The translations under genes were made by a program, and so were the position numbers. Below the pieces are notes generated by a model that searched no databases, was not told the DNA's origin, and worked only from the letters and a program-made list of their open reading frames with translations. Shown in pieces: positions 27,043 to 36,286 of a stretch of 64,000 bases of DNA. This stretch comes from Terrirubrum flagellatum (GTDB taxonomy: Bacteria; Pseudomonadota; Alphaproteobacteria; Rhizobiales; Beijerinckiaceae). The stretch spans positions 1,302,001 to 1,366,000 of the forward strand of contig NZ_CP091851.1 in NCBI RefSeq assembly GCF_022059845.1. Reading direction: 5' to 3'. The stretch's first letter is position 1. Every line of letters begins with the position of its first letter.

Positions 27043-28502
27043 CCGTGATCCAGGCTCGAAGCTGGTCGCGCTAGTGTCGGGCCGTCGTTCGATTGGGCCG
27101 TCGCAGCCGCCTGCGGGCGGCTGACCCAAGCGAAGCGTCCAATCAGAATCAGCGCATTGACTGTCAGCGCCAGCACAAAGGCGCACCAGAAGCCGACAAG
27201 GCCGAGCTGCAATGTGGATGAAAGCAGGTAAGCTGTGGTGAGGCCAAGGCCCCAGTACACCAGGGGCACCACCAGCATCGCGAAGCGATTGTCATCTGTG
27301 GCGCGCGGCAGGCCAAGTGACGCCACATAGACGCCGTCCGTCAGCACCCAAAAGATGGACATCAGCGCAAGAGATCGTGCGATCGCGATGATGGGCTGGG
27401 TTTCGGGCGCGTGGAGATCGATGAAGAGCCCGAGGAAAAAATCAGGAAACAGGCCGACGCAGACGGCGGCGATGGCGGTCATGACGCAACTCATGACAAT
27501 GCCGACAAATCCGGCGCGGCGCGCGTCTGCGAACTCGCGCTTCCCGCGAAAATATCCGATGCGCAGCGAAGCGGCGTCGCCGCTCGAGACGGCGAAGCTC
27601 GACGTGATGGTTCCGTAATTCATGACGATCTGGTGCGCGGCGAGCGGCGCCGCGCCGAGCCGGCCGATCATCAGCGTGGTGGTGAAGAAGAACAGCGTGT
27701 CGAGCGCCTGGACGACGCCGATCGGAACGCCCACGCGGAGCATGAGGCCGAGCACGGAGACGCGTGGCGGCCCGAGCGGAATGTGCTTTCGGCAATTTGT
27801 GGCGTGGACCATCGTGAGCATCGCGAGCGCGGCGAGCCATTTGGTCGCAACAAGCGCGATCGGAATGCCGAGCCAGCCCATGGGAGGCGCCCCCAGCGCG
27901 CCCTTGGCGATCGCGATCGCGGCGACGAAGTAGATGACAAGGGATGCAGGCGTGAGCGCATAGAGGATGCGGGCCATTCCGAAGGCCGGAAGAACGCCGC
28001 GCATCAATCCAAGCGTGATGAGATTCGCAGGCTCCGCCCAACGCATGATGTCGAGACAGCGTTGAGTGTCGGCGATGACTTCCGGGGGCAGCGTAAGGGC
28101 GGTGAGCAGCAGATGCGCGTTGCTGAACCACAGGAATGACAGAAGTGAAAGGAGGAACGACAGATACAGTCCGTTCCAATACAGCGCGGCGACGCGTCGC
28201 GCGTCGCCGGCGCCTTTCGCGACAGCGATCGACACGCCGACCGTCAGGAGAACGGCAGACAGAATTTGGGTTGTGACGGTGATCCGGACGGCGAGACCGC
28301 CGGCGGCCAGCGTTTGCGGATGGATCACTCCGAACAGGACCAATGTCGCGGTCTGCATCAACTGCTTTGAGAGCTGACCCATGGCGATCGGGCCGGCGAG
28401 GTGTGCTGTCTCCAGGATGTGCGTGTGAACGGGCCGCCGCGCCGCGGGCGGCTCCGCGACGCCGGTCGGGAGAAGCGTCCGCTGCGCCGCCAGCGTCGTC
28501 AT
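27039..28502 (-). CDS. MATE-family efflux transporter
   Basis: This 487-residue cation-coupled exporter has about twelve membrane segments in two MATE repeats. Landmarks are LAGPIAMGQLSKQLMQTATLVLFGVI at the N-terminus and VGVPIGVVQALDTLFFFTTTLMIGRLGAAPLAAHQIVMN at the start of the second half. It overlaps the fused ATPase gene upstream and the EamA gene downstream by four bases each. Two exporters behind an importer suggest removal of a toxic product or of the unused part of the imported molecule (inference). Confidence 0.92.
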   Translation of the reverse strand: MTTLAAQRTLLPTGVAEPPAARRPVHTHILETAHLAGPIAMGQLSKQLMQTATLVLFGVIHPQTLAAGGLAVRITVTTQILSAVLLTVGVSIAVAKGAGDARRVAALYWNGLYLSFLLSLLSFLWFSNAHLLLTALTLPPEVIADTQRCLDIMRWAEPANLITLGLMRGVLPAFGMARILYALTPASLVIYFVAAIAIAKGALGAPPMGWLGIPIALVATKWLAALAMLTMVHATNCRKHIPLGPPRVSVLGLMLRVGVPIGVVQALDTLFFFTTTLMIGRLGAAPLAAHQIVMNYGTITSSFAVSSGDAASLRIGYFRGKREFADARRAGFVGIVMSCVMTAIAAVCVGLFPDFFLGLFIDLHAPETQPIIAIARSLALMSIFWVLTDGVYVASLGLPRATDDNRFAMLVVPLVYWGLGLTTAYLLSSTLQLGLVGFWCAFVLALTVNALILIGRFAWVSRPQAAATAQSNDGPTLARPASSLDHG

Positions 28503-30328
28503 GCGGCGTTCAGCTTCGGGATCGCCGCGATGAGTTCGCGGGTGTAGTCGGATTGTGGATTGATGAAGAGCGCATCGCTGTCCTGTTGTTCGATGATGCG
28601 GCCGGCGCGCATCACGATGGTGCGATCCGCCATGGTGCGGACCAGCGCCAGGTCGTGGCTGACGAGAATGACCGCTACGCCGGACTCGGCGGACAATTCG
28701 GCGATCATTTGCAGGACGGTCGCCTGCACTGACACGTCAAGCGCAGATGTCACCTCGTCGCAGAGCAGAAGCCGTGGTTGAGCGAGAAAGGCGCGCGCGA
28801 TCGCGATCCGCTGACGCTGGCCGCCGGAGAGCTCTCCTGGCAGACGATCGATCACGGAGGGAGGGAGCCGCACCCGTTCGAGGCCGTCGCGAATGACAGC
28901 CTCTCGATCTTTGGCGGCCAGTTCGCGCCGGAACGCCGCAAGCGGACGCGTGAGTATTTGCCGGATCGTGTGGCGCGGATTGAGCGACGCGTCCGGATTC
29001 TGGAAGATCAGTTGAATGTCGCGGCAGAGCGATTTCGGTCGGTCGATCGCCAGGCCGTCAAGTCGCGTATTGTCGAATCGCATATAGCCGTCGCTCGGCG
29101 CGACGAGGCCGACGATCATCTTGAGGATCGACGATTTTCCGCTGCCGCTTTCGCCGACGATTCCCAGTCGCTCGCCCTCGCGCAGCCGGAATGAGACCTT
29201 GTCGACCGATTTGACCGTCGCGCGCCGGTAGGTGAGCTCCAACTGGTCGACAATCAGCAGATGCCCGTTGCCGATGGCTGCGGTCTTGCTCATGGCGACC
29301 GGCGCCGGCGCGACGCTTCCGAGCTCGTTGGCGCGAACGCATCGCGCCGTGTGACTCTCGCCGAAATGTTCAAGCGCCACCCGAGCGCTGCGGCAGCTCT
29401 CCTGGACGTAGGGACAGCGCGGACTGAAGGCGCATTGATTGAGCACGACGCCGGCCGGCGGGATGCCCGGGATGCCCGAGACGAGTCTCGGATCGTCGAG
29501 ACGCGGGCTCAGCCCGAGCAGGATCTTCGTGTAGGGATGCCGCGGCGCGCGGATCACCTCGGCGGTCGGCCCTTCCTCGACGATTTGGCCGGCGTACATG
29601 ATGGCGAGGCGATCCGAGAGGCCGCCCAGGAGAGCAAGATCGTGGCTCACATAGAGAACTGCGATGCACGTTTCGTCCACAATGCGACGCAGCGCCGTTG
29701 AGATATGCGCCTGCGTCGTGACATCGAGGCCGGTGGTCGGTTCGTCGAGAATCAGGACGTCAGGGTTGCAGCACAGGGCGATCGCCAGCGCGACGCGCTG
29801 CTGTTGCCCGCCGCTGAATTGGAACGGATAGCGCTTGAGCGCCTCCTTTGGATTTGGAATCTGAACGAGTTCGAACAGCTCCATCTGGCGCTTCGCCAGC
29901 GCGCTCCCGCGAAGCCCCAGATGCCGGCGGAGCGGCTGCGCAAGCTGCCGGCCGACGGTGAGGGCCGGATTGAGCGCGAGCGACGCGCTCTGCGAAACGT
30001 AGGAAACGCGGTTCCCCCAGAGACGCCGGCGATCGGGAGCCGATAACGCCAGCAGGTCGACGCCTCCGAGCAATGAGGCTCCTGCGATCATTTCCTCGCC
30101 TTGCTGGAATGCGATGGCCGCCTTGGCGGTCGTCGACTTGCCGCAGCCTGACTCGCCGGCAAGGCCGACGATGCTCCCCGGCTCGAGATTGAGCGACACG
30201 TCCCAGATCGCGAATCGACTGTCCGCCGCGCCTGAGTAGCGCACGCTGAGACCCTTGATCTCCAGGCGCCCCGGAGGGGCCTGCGCGGTTGTGTCCGGCG
30301 ATTGCGTCATGCCGCCATGCATCGTCAT
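28499..30328 (-). CDS. Fused double ABC ATPase (DppD-DppF type)
   Basis: The 609 residues contain two full nucleotide-binding domains in one chain. The first has [18 protein letters not shown] and VLILDEPTTGLD, followed by the oligopeptide Cys region (CAFSPRCPYVQESC). The second, from about residue 365, has [18 protein letters not shown] and LLLCDEVTSALD. Walker B of the second domain reads CDEVTSA instead of CDEPTSA. The ATG at 30326-30328 has GAAGGAG and overlaps the permease stop by four bases. It replaces separate DppD and DppF subunits, as in YejF/GsiA-like systems. Confidence 0.95.
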   Translation of the reverse strand: MTMHGGMTQSPDTTAQAPPGRLEIKGLSVRYSGAADSRFAIWDVSLNLEPGSIVGLAGESGCGKSTTAKAAIAFQQGEEMIAGASLLGGVDLLALSAPDRRRLWGNRVSYVSQSASLALNPALTVGRQLAQPLRRHLGLRGSALAKRQMELFELVQIPNPKEALKRYPFQFSGGQQQRVALAIALCCNPDVLILDEPTTGLDVTTQAHISTALRRIVDETCIAVLYVSHDLALLGGLSDRLAIMYAGQIVEEGPTAEVIRAPRHPYTKILLGLSPRLDDPRLVSGIPGIPPAGVVLNQCAFSPRCPYVQESCRSARVALEHFGESHTARCVRANELGSVAPAPVAMSKTAAIGNGHLLIVDQLELTYRRATVKSVDKVSFRLREGERLGIVGESGSGKSSILKMIVGLVAPSDGYMRFDNTRLDGLAIDRPKSLCRDIQLIFQNPDASLNPRHTIRQILTRPLAAFRRELAAKDREAVIRDGLERVRLPPSVIDRLPGELSGGQRQRIAIARAFLAQPRLLLCDEVTSALDVSVQATVLQMIAELSAESGVAVILVSHDLALVRTMADRTIVMRAGRIIEQQDSDALFINPQSDYTRELIAAIPKLNAA

Positions 30329-31218
30329 CGCGCTCCTTCGGAATGGGCGCCGGCCGTGTGTCTGACGATGGCGTCGGCCGCCAGATTGAAGCCAACGGAA
30401 AGGCAAGCGATGCCCATCGCCGGCACGATGGCGACGAGTGGCGCCTGTTGCAGCGAGGAACGGCCCTCCTGGATCATCAGCCCCCAGTCCGGCTGCGGGG
30501 GTTGCACGCCGAGACCAAGGAAACTCAACGTGGAGAGCGAGATGATTCCCCAGGTGATGCGCAGAGAAAAATCCGCCGCGACGGGTCCGAGGATGTTCGG
30601 CAGGATCTCAAGAATGACGACCGAGAGAGCTGACTCGCCCCGCGCCTGCGCCGCCTGCACATAGTCGACGCCAGCCTGGCTGAGCACGGCGCCGCGAACG
30701 ACGCGGCTTGATCCGGGCATGTTGGAGATCGCGATCGCCAGGATCAACACAGGCGTCGAAGGGCCGAAGGCGGCGACAAGCAGCAGAATCTTCAGTAGCG
30801 ACGGCAGGCTCATCAAAAATTCGAATAGACGAGCGGTGACAAGGTCGAACCAGCCGCCTCTGTAGGAGGCAAGGAGACTGAGGAGGCCGCCAGTGGCGTA
30901 GGTGATCGAAATCGCGATGATGGGAATCGTGATGATGCTGCGGCCGCCCCAAAGGAAGCGGCTGAGCACGTCGCGCCCGAGATGATCGGTGCCGAGCCAG
31001 TGGCTGGCCGATGGCCCCTGATTGGCGGGTCCCAGCCGGATTTCGGTCGGTCCATAAGGAGCGAGCAGCGGCCCTACCAGAATCAGGGCCAGCATCGCCG
31101 CGATCAGTGAAAAGCCGAAACGGCCATCGCGCGAAGACAGCATCTGCAGCCAGGCCGAACGCCGGAGCGTCGCATGGGCCTCTTCGATGACCGCGGCTGG
31201 CATCAACCCGTTAGTCAT
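30325..31218 (-). CDS. Peptide-type ABC transporter permease, OppC/DppC class
   Basis: The start at 31216-31218 overlaps the DppB-type stop by four bases and gives 297 residues. The much longer frame to 32211 rereads the upstream permease gene. It carries GTDHLGRDVLSRFLWGGRS and VDYVQAAQARGESALSVVILEILPN (EAA loop), with six hydrophobic segments, typical of OppC. It forms the channel with the neighbouring DppB-type protein and is powered by the fused ATPase. Confidence 0.93.
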   Translation of the reverse strand: MTNGLMPAAVIEEAHATLRRSAWLQMLSSRDGRFGFSLIAAMLALILVGPLLAPYGPTEIRLGPANQGPSASHWLGTDHLGRDVLSRFLWGGRSIITIPIIAISITYATGGLLSLLASYRGGWFDLVTARLFEFLMSLPSLLKILLLVAAFGPSTPVLILAIAISNMPGSSRVVRGAVLSQAGVDYVQAAQARGESALSVVILEILPNILGPVAADFSLRITWGIISLSTLSFLGLGVQPPQPDWGLMIQEGRSSLQQAPLVAIVPAMGIACLSVGFNLAADAIVRHTAGAHSEGAR

Positions 31219-32183
31219 GGCGTCGCGAGCCGCAGCCGCGGATTGAGCCACAGGATCATGGCGTCGACGCTGACATTGATGATCGCGATGATCACCGCGA
31301 ACATCATGATGATCCCTTGCGTGGTCAGGACATCGCCGCTCCCGATCGCAGCGACGAGAAGCGATCCGATCCCCGGGAAGCCGAAGAGATAGTCGACGAC
31401 GAGCACGCCGGAGATGGCGTAGACCAGATTGAGGCCGATAACGCTCGCGAGGGGCACCGCGGCGTTGCGAAACGCGTGATCCCATTTCACTTGCCGTTCG
31501 TTCAACCCGCGCAAACGCGCCGCGCTGACATAGCTGGCGGCGAAAGCCTCTGACGTGGCGACCCGCGCCACCCGGGCGATGTGTGGAACAAGGAGCAGCG
31601 CGATCGTCGCCGCAGGCAGTATGAATGTGACGGCGCGAGCCCAGAAGTCGCCGAAGGAGAACGCCATCGCCGATTGGGTGGGAAACCAGCCGAGCCAGAC
31701 GACGAAGACGAGATAGAGCGCGATCCCGATCAGGAACTCCGGCATCGAGGCGAGCACGAGCAACAGGGTCACGCATCTGAAATCGGTCGCAGTTCCCTTG
31801 CGCTGCGCGAGAAATACGCCGAGAAAAATACCGCCCAGCACTCCGAACAATGCTGCGACGCCGGCGAGCGTGAGGCTGCGTCCCAGCCGCGTGAATACGT
31901 CGTTCGAAACCGCCCGTCCGGTGACGATCGATTTTCCGAGATCGCCCCGGACGAAGTTGCCGATCCATTCGAGGTAACGGACATAAGCGGGTCGACCCAG
32001 TTGGTTCCTTTCGACGAATCTCGCGATCTGCTCGCCACTGATCTCGCGGCCAAGCACGCTGCGCGCGATGTCCTCGGGCTTCTTTATGTTCATGAGCAGA
32101 AAAGTGACCACCGATACGATCAGAAGCGTCACAAGATTGCTTCCGAGGCGCATCCCGAATTGCTGCAGCACCTTCAGCGTCAC
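31215..32183 (-). CDS. Peptide-type ABC transporter permease, OppB/DppB class
   Basis: I chose the GTG at 32181-32183 (AAGGAG eight bases upstream), giving 322 residues beginning VTLKVLQQFGMRLGSN. The frame extends to 32414, but the extra N-terminus is basic, not membrane-like, and has no family resemblance. OppB features include the periplasmic GDLGKSIVTGRAVSNDV loop and an EAA loop (SYVSAARLRGLNERQVKWDHAFRN). It is first of five overlapping genes (permease, permease, ATPase, MATE, EamA). No SBP gene is in this operon; the one at 23229-24818 is the nearest candidate. Confidence 0.9.
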   Translation of the reverse strand: MTLKVLQQFGMRLGSNLVTLLIVSVVTFLLMNIKKPEDIARSVLGREISGEQIARFVERNQLGRPAYVRYLEWIGNFVRGDLGKSIVTGRAVSNDVFTRLGRSLTLAGVAALFGVLGGIFLGVFLAQRKGTATDFRCVTLLLVLASMPEFLIGIALYLVFVVWLGWFPTQSAMAFSFGDFWARAVTFILPAATIALLLVPHIARVARVATSEAFAASYVSAARLRGLNERQVKWDHAFRNAAVPLASVIGLNLVYAISGVLVVDYLFGFPGIGSLLVAAIGSGDVLTTQGIIMMFAVIIAIINVSVDAMILWLNPRLRLATP

Positions 32184-32512
32184 CGCTTCGCTCCTTGTGG
32201 CGATGTGGCACCGTATCGCTCGCCTACGTCCAGGTAACATCAAGAATAAGCCAAGCTTGCCCGCCCGTTTTCGATCATCGATGCGCATATAATTTGCGCC
32301 GCCGATTGCTTTGTCCGGGGTGTTGGCGCTCGCCTGGTCAGGACGCCGAAAAAATCGGCATCGCATTCTTCGTGAACGGCAGGGCCATATATCAGGGCTT
32401 CTTGATGTTTCCATCGCCGCCGCGCCGATAGCGTCGCGTTAGCTGCAGACTGTCGGCGCATCGCTTGTCGATGACGCGCAGTCTGCGAGCTGGCCTCGCA
32501 TCGAAAGGCGTC
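32184..32512. promoter_or_regulatory. Divergent promoter region with two inverted repeats
   Basis: The 329 bases lie between the leftward transporter operon and the rightward monooxygenase gene. GCGCA-TATAATT-TGCGC at 32283-32299 is a dyad enclosing a TATAAT-like -10 element and may be an operator. GCAGACTG at 32445-32452 and CAGTCTGC at 32479-32486 are perfect 8-base arms 26 bases apart, just ahead of the monooxygenase start. They could form a leader hairpin. Confidence 0.45.
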
Positions 32513-33832
32513 ATGCCCGCTGATCACTTCCATCTTGCCTGGTTTCTGCAGGGATCGAGCATCCAGGCCTGGCGCGCGCCATGGACAGGCAACATCAGCG
32601 AAGAATGGATGGAGCCAGGCCTGTTCCTCGATCTCGTTCGAGCAATGGAGCGGGCGTGCTTCGACTATATGCTGATCGAAGATTCAATCTACGTCGGACA
32701 GAACTGGCGAAATTCACGCGAGATTTTTCTGAAGAACGGGATGTCGGTTCCTCGTCAGGAGCCGTCGGTCGTCGCGACCATGATGGCGGCGGTCACTTCA
32801 CGGCTTGGCGTCGTCCCGACGCTGTCGACCTTCGCCTATCATCCGTATCTCGCAGCGCGGATCCTCAGCACGCTCGATCAGGTGTCGTCCGGGCGCGCCG
32901 GCTGGAACATGGTGACCGGCAGCTCCGATCTGTCGGCGATGAATTTCGGCCTCGACCAGCTGCCCCCGCATGACCAGCGCTACGAGATGGCCGAGGAGTA
33001 TGTGGAGATCGTCAAGCGGCTGTTCGGCTCCTGGGAGCCCGGCGCCATCGTGGCGGACCGAAAGTCGGGCGTGCTCATCGATCACGCCAAGGTCCACACG
33101 ATCGACTTCGAGGGTAAATATTATCGCTCGCGCGGGCCTCTGAACTCCGGCCCGGCTCCGCAGGGCCAGCCGGTCATCGCCCAAGCTGGCGGCTCGGATC
33201 AGGGCAGGGCGTTCGCGGCGAGATACGCCGACACGATCGTCGCTCATCCCAAGGGGATCGGCGCGATGAAACAGTACCGGGACGACATCCACAGGCGCAT
33301 GATCGAGGCGGGCCGGGATCCGGCGTCGTGCAAGGTCCTGTTCCTTGTCTCGCCGATCGTCGCCGAAACCCGGCAGGAAGCGCAGGCCAAGGCGGACCAG
33401 CGCGCGGCGCTGGCGGAAAAGAGTATCGACGTGCGGCTGGCTCAATTCGGTTGGAGCACCAATCTCGATCTCTCCGACATCGATCTCGATACGCCGGTCG
33501 GTCAGCTCGAACTCACGACCAACGGTCATCAGTCGAGTCTGGCGCAGTTCGTCCGTAGGGCCGGCGACAAGAGTCTGCGCGAGGCGATCATCAGCTACAA
33601 CAGCAATGGCGGGACGATCGACCTCGTCGGCGATCCCGATAGCGTCGCTACCCAGATGGCGGAAGTGATGCAGGAAGTCGGCGGCGACGGATTCCTGTTC
33701 AACCTGCCTGACGTCAGCCGCCGCAGCATTGCGACCATTACGGACGGGCTGGTGCCTGAACTGCAGCAGCGGGGGCTCGTCCGGCGCGCCTACGCCCACC
33801 AGCATCTGCGCGACAATCTGCTTGAATTCTAA
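32513..33832 (+). CDS. NtaA/SnaA/DszA-family FMN monooxygenase (fourth copy)
   Basis: The 439-residue LLM-class monooxygenase belongs to the same sub-clade as the three tandem copies: FHLAWF start, MERACFDYMLIED, GWNMVTGSSDLSAMNFGLDQLPPHDQRYEMAEEYVEIVKRLFGSW. Its tail has LTTNGHQSSLAQFVRRAGDKSLREAI and ends HLRDNLLEF. It is clearly more diverged. The ATG at 32513 has AAAGG upstream; earlier in-frame starts at 32465 and 32471 are possible. It precedes a polar-amino-acid ABC transporter by 33 bases. In Bacillus, NtaA-family enzymes next to such transporters act on S-modified cysteines (YxeK, YtnJ/CmoJ), which is a reasonable model here. Confidence 0.92.
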   Translation: MPADHFHLAWFLQGSSIQAWRAPWTGNISEEWMEPGLFLDLVRAMERACFDYMLIEDSIYVGQNWRNSREIFLKNGMSVPRQEPSVVATMMAAVTSRLGVVPTLSTFAYHPYLAARILSTLDQVSSGRAGWNMVTGSSDLSAMNFGLDQLPPHDQRYEMAEEYVEIVKRLFGSWEPGAIVADRKSGVLIDHAKVHTIDFEGKYYRSRGPLNSGPAPQGQPVIAQAGGSDQGRAFAARYADTIVAHPKGIGAMKQYRDDIHRRMIEAGRDPASCKVLFLVSPIVAETRQEAQAKADQRAALAEKSIDVRLAQFGWSTNLDLSDIDLDTPVGQLELTTNGHQSSLAQFVRRAGDKSLREAIISYNSNGGTIDLVGDPDSVATQMAEVMQEVGGDGFLFNLPDVSRRSIATITDGLVPELQQRGLVRRAYAHQHLRDNLLEF

Positions 33833-33865
33833 CCCGTTCCCACCCCGCAGCGAGAGGACAAGGCT

Positions 33866-34717
33866 ATGAAAATGCGAACTTCCCCAACGCGCCGCCTGAT
33901 CGCTCTGGCGGGCGCCTGTTCTTTCGGGCTGGCCGCGCTGATCAGCGCCGCCACGTCCGCGCAAGCCGAGAAGCTGAAGCTCGGCAATGAAGGCGTCTTC
34001 CCGCCCTTCAGCATGGTCGGCTCCGACGGCGTCCTCAAGGGCGTGGAGCCCGACCTTGCGCGCGAAATGTGCAAGCGCATGAACGTCGAATGCGAAATGG
34101 TCGTGATGGACTTCAAGGCGCTGATCCCTTCGCTGCTTCAGGGCAAGTTCGACATCCTGATCTCGCAGTTGCTCCCGACGCCGGAACGTCGGGAGCGGCT
34201 CGCGCTCAGCCGGCGCTTGTTCAAGAATCCATCGACGTTCGTCGTTCCCGTCAACAGCCAGTACACCTTCACCAAGGAGGGTTTGCGCGGAAAGGGAATC
34301 AAACTTGCTCTGCAGCGCGGCGCGGCCACCATCAAGTGGATTCAGGACCGCTTCGGCGACGCAGTCGAGTACTCGTACTACGACAACCCGGATCAGGAGA
34401 AGCTCGATCTGCTGGCGGGTCGCGTCAACATGCTGTTCCAGCTCAAGATCAACGCGACGATCGAGCTGATCATGAAACCCGAGGGTAAGGGGTGGAAACT
34501 TGATGGCGGCGAATACGAGATCGGGCAGGATGATATCCCGGAGCCGATGCGCGGCCTCTCCTGGGCGGTGAAAAAGGGTGATGACGAGTTGCTCAAGCGT
34601 ATGAACGTGGCGCTTGAATCGATCTTCGCGGACTGCACTTTCACCGCCATCCGCAAGAAATATCTCGATATCACGACAGGCCCCGAGGACGCGGCTTGCG
34701 TGGCGAAGGGCATGTGA
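33866..34717 (+). CDS. Amino-acid ABC transporter substrate-binding protein, SBP family 3
   Basis: This 283-residue periplasmic receptor has a signal peptide (RRLIALAGACSFGLAALISAATSAQA). The family-3 fold includes GVFPPFSMVGSDGVLKGVEPDLAREMCKRM, LIPSLLQGKFDILISQLLPTPERRERLALS and a C-terminal CTFTAIRKKY segment. Four Cys in the mature part could form disulfides. It is first of a complete SBP-permease-permease-ATPase set and directly follows the monooxygenase gene, so its ligand may be that enzyme's substrate (inference). Confidence 0.93.
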   Translation: MKMRTSPTRRLIALAGACSFGLAALISAATSAQAEKLKLGNEGVFPPFSMVGSDGVLKGVEPDLAREMCKRMNVECEMVVMDFKALIPSLLQGKFDILISQLLPTPERRERLALSRRLFKNPSTFVVPVNSQYTFTKEGLRGKGIKLALQRGAATIKWIQDRFGDAVEYSYYDNPDQEKLDLLAGRVNMLFQLKINATIELIMKPEGKGWKLDGGEYEIGQDDIPEPMRGLSWAVKKGDDELLKRMNVALESIFADCTFTAIRKKYLDITTGPEDAACVAKGM

Positions 34718-34778
34718 AGCTCAGGTTTCCGCGATGAACTGACTGCAGCGACGCCTTTCTGACGGGCGAGAGCAGGCC

Positions 34779-35480
34779 ATGGACATCTTCTCCGAACAGT
34801 TCGGCGGATACGCCTTCCAGATGCTTCGCGGCGCCGCGATCACGCTTCAGCTCTTTGTCGTGGGGTTTCTGCTTGCGCTGCTGTGTGGAACCGTTTTTGG
34901 CATCGCCAGCAGCCTTTCCCGCAGTTTCATCATTCAGGGCGTCTATCGGACCTATCTCTCGATCATCACCGGCGTCCCGTCACTGCTGATCATTTTCCTG
35001 ATCTATTATGGCGGGAGCGCGATGCTGACGAGCCTCTTCGGGAGGTCGCGCGGTTTTGACGTGACGCCATTTGGCGCCGGCGTCGCATCATTGACAATCG
35101 TCTACAGCGCCTACATCGCCGAACTGGTGCGCGGCGCCATCCGCAATCTGCCGCGCGGCCAGTTCGAGGCGGCCGCCGCGCTCGCGATCCGGCCTTTCGC
35201 CGCATGGCGGCGCGTCATTATTCCACAGCTCGTTCGCCTCGCGCTGCCCGGGCTGGTCAACATCTGGATGATCGTCCTGAAGGACACGCCGCTGGTCGGG
35301 CTTGCCGGGCTCAACGAGCTCGTCGGCAACGCGAAGATCGCTGCGGGGGCGACCAAGGAGCCGTTTCTGTTCTTCATTGCGGCGTCCCTGTTCTTTGTCG
35401 CATTCAGCGCGCTTACGCTGAGACTGTCGGCCGTTCTCGAAGCGCGCTTTGCCCGGGGCATTGCGGAGGCAAAAGCATGA
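34779..35480 (+). CDS. Polar-amino-acid ABC transporter permease (HisQ/GlnP-type)
   Basis: The 233-residue inner-membrane protein has about five hydrophobic segments. The IITGVPSLLIIFLIYYGG motif is typical of polar-amino-acid permeases. The EAA loop reads FEAAAALAIRPFAAWRRVIIPQ. It is translationally coupled to the next permease by a four-base overlap. The two permeases form the channel of the importer encoded at 33866-37035. Confidence 0.93.
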   Translation: MDIFSEQFGGYAFQMLRGAAITLQLFVVGFLLALLCGTVFGIASSLSRSFIIQGVYRTYLSIITGVPSLLIIFLIYYGGSAMLTSLFGRSRGFDVTPFGAGVASLTIVYSAYIAELVRGAIRNLPRGQFEAAAALAIRPFAAWRRVIIPQLVRLALPGLVNIWMIVLKDTPLVGLAGLNELVGNAKIAAGATKEPFLFFIAASLFFVAFSALTLRLSAVLEARFARGIAEAKA

Positions 35481-36286
35481 ACGCGCTGCCGATCGACCTG
35501 TCGCTCGCCATGGCGAGCCTGCCTGATATGGCGCGCGGCTTGACGATCAATATTTTGCTGACTTTCCTGACCCTCGCGATTGGCCTTTTCACCTCGCTTC
35601 TGGTGACGCTGGCGCGCATGTCGAAGAATCGCCTGGTGTCGGGCGTGGCCGCAGCCTATGTGGTGTTCTTTCGCGGCGCGCCGCTGCTCATCCTGCTCTA
35701 TCTCGTCTATTACGGCTTCGGACAGATCGCCGTAGTGCGGGAAGGTCCGCTGTGGCTGATCTTTGGCAGCGCATTCTCGTGCGCGATCATCGGGCTCGTC
35801 CTCAATCACACGGCTTTCATGGTCGAAGTGGTGCGCGGCGCTCTCGAGGCGGTCCCCGCCGGGCTGATCGAAGCCAGTCACGCGTTGGGCATTTCGCCGC
35901 GACAGACATTTCTGCGCATTCGCCTCCCGCTCGCCATGCGCTATGGCCTCAAAGCCTACCAGAATGAAGTCGTCATGTTCGCCAAGGGCACCGCCGTCGT
36001 CAGCACGATCACCGTCAATGATCTGACGTCTGTCGCAAACGGCATATTCGAAGCGACCTATGATCCATTCACGCCGATCCTGACAGCCGCTGCGCTCTAC
36101 TGGATATTCGTCAATATTGTGCGCCTCGGATTTCTGAAAATCGACCGCTATCTCAATGATCATCTGATTAGCGAGGAGAAGCGGCGTCATGCGGCCGCCA
36201 CGCGACCGGTTGCGCGCGCCGCGCCTCGACGCGCGGCTGCATCGACGGGCGCGATGGCGCCGGTTGTAAGGGAGCACGCGGCATGA
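35477..36286 (+). CDS. Polar-amino-acid ABC transporter permease (HisM-type)
   Basis: The ATG at 35477 overlaps the previous permease stop and gives 269 residues. An upstream extension to 35204 is antisense-like. It has five hydrophobic segments, FFRGAPLLILLYLVYYG and an EAA loop (IEASHALGISPRQTFLRIRLPLAMRYG). The C-terminal tail from about residue 230 is an unusual Ala/Arg/Pro-rich cytoplasmic extension (HAAATRPVARAAPRRAAAS) absent from most homologues. It overlaps the ATPase gene by four bases. Confidence 0.93.
   Translation: MNALPIDLSLAMASLPDMARGLTINILLTFLTLAIGLFTSLLVTLARMSKNRLVSGVAAAYVVFFRGAPLLILLYLVYYGFGQIAVVREGPLWLIFGSAFSCAIIGLVLNHTAFMVEVVRGALEAVPAGLIEASHALGISPRQTFLRIRLPLAMRYGLKAYQNEVVMFAKGTAVVSTITVNDLTSVANGIFEATYDPFTPILTAAALYWIFVNIVRLGFLKIDRYLNDHLISEEKRRHAAATRPVARAAPRRAAASTGAMAPVVREHAA

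Noticed and set aside
31219-32211. A 628-residue OppC-type permease with a long basic N-terminal part
   Set aside because: The extra part lies out of frame inside the upstream permease gene. An ATG overlapping that gene's stop gives the normal 297-residue length.
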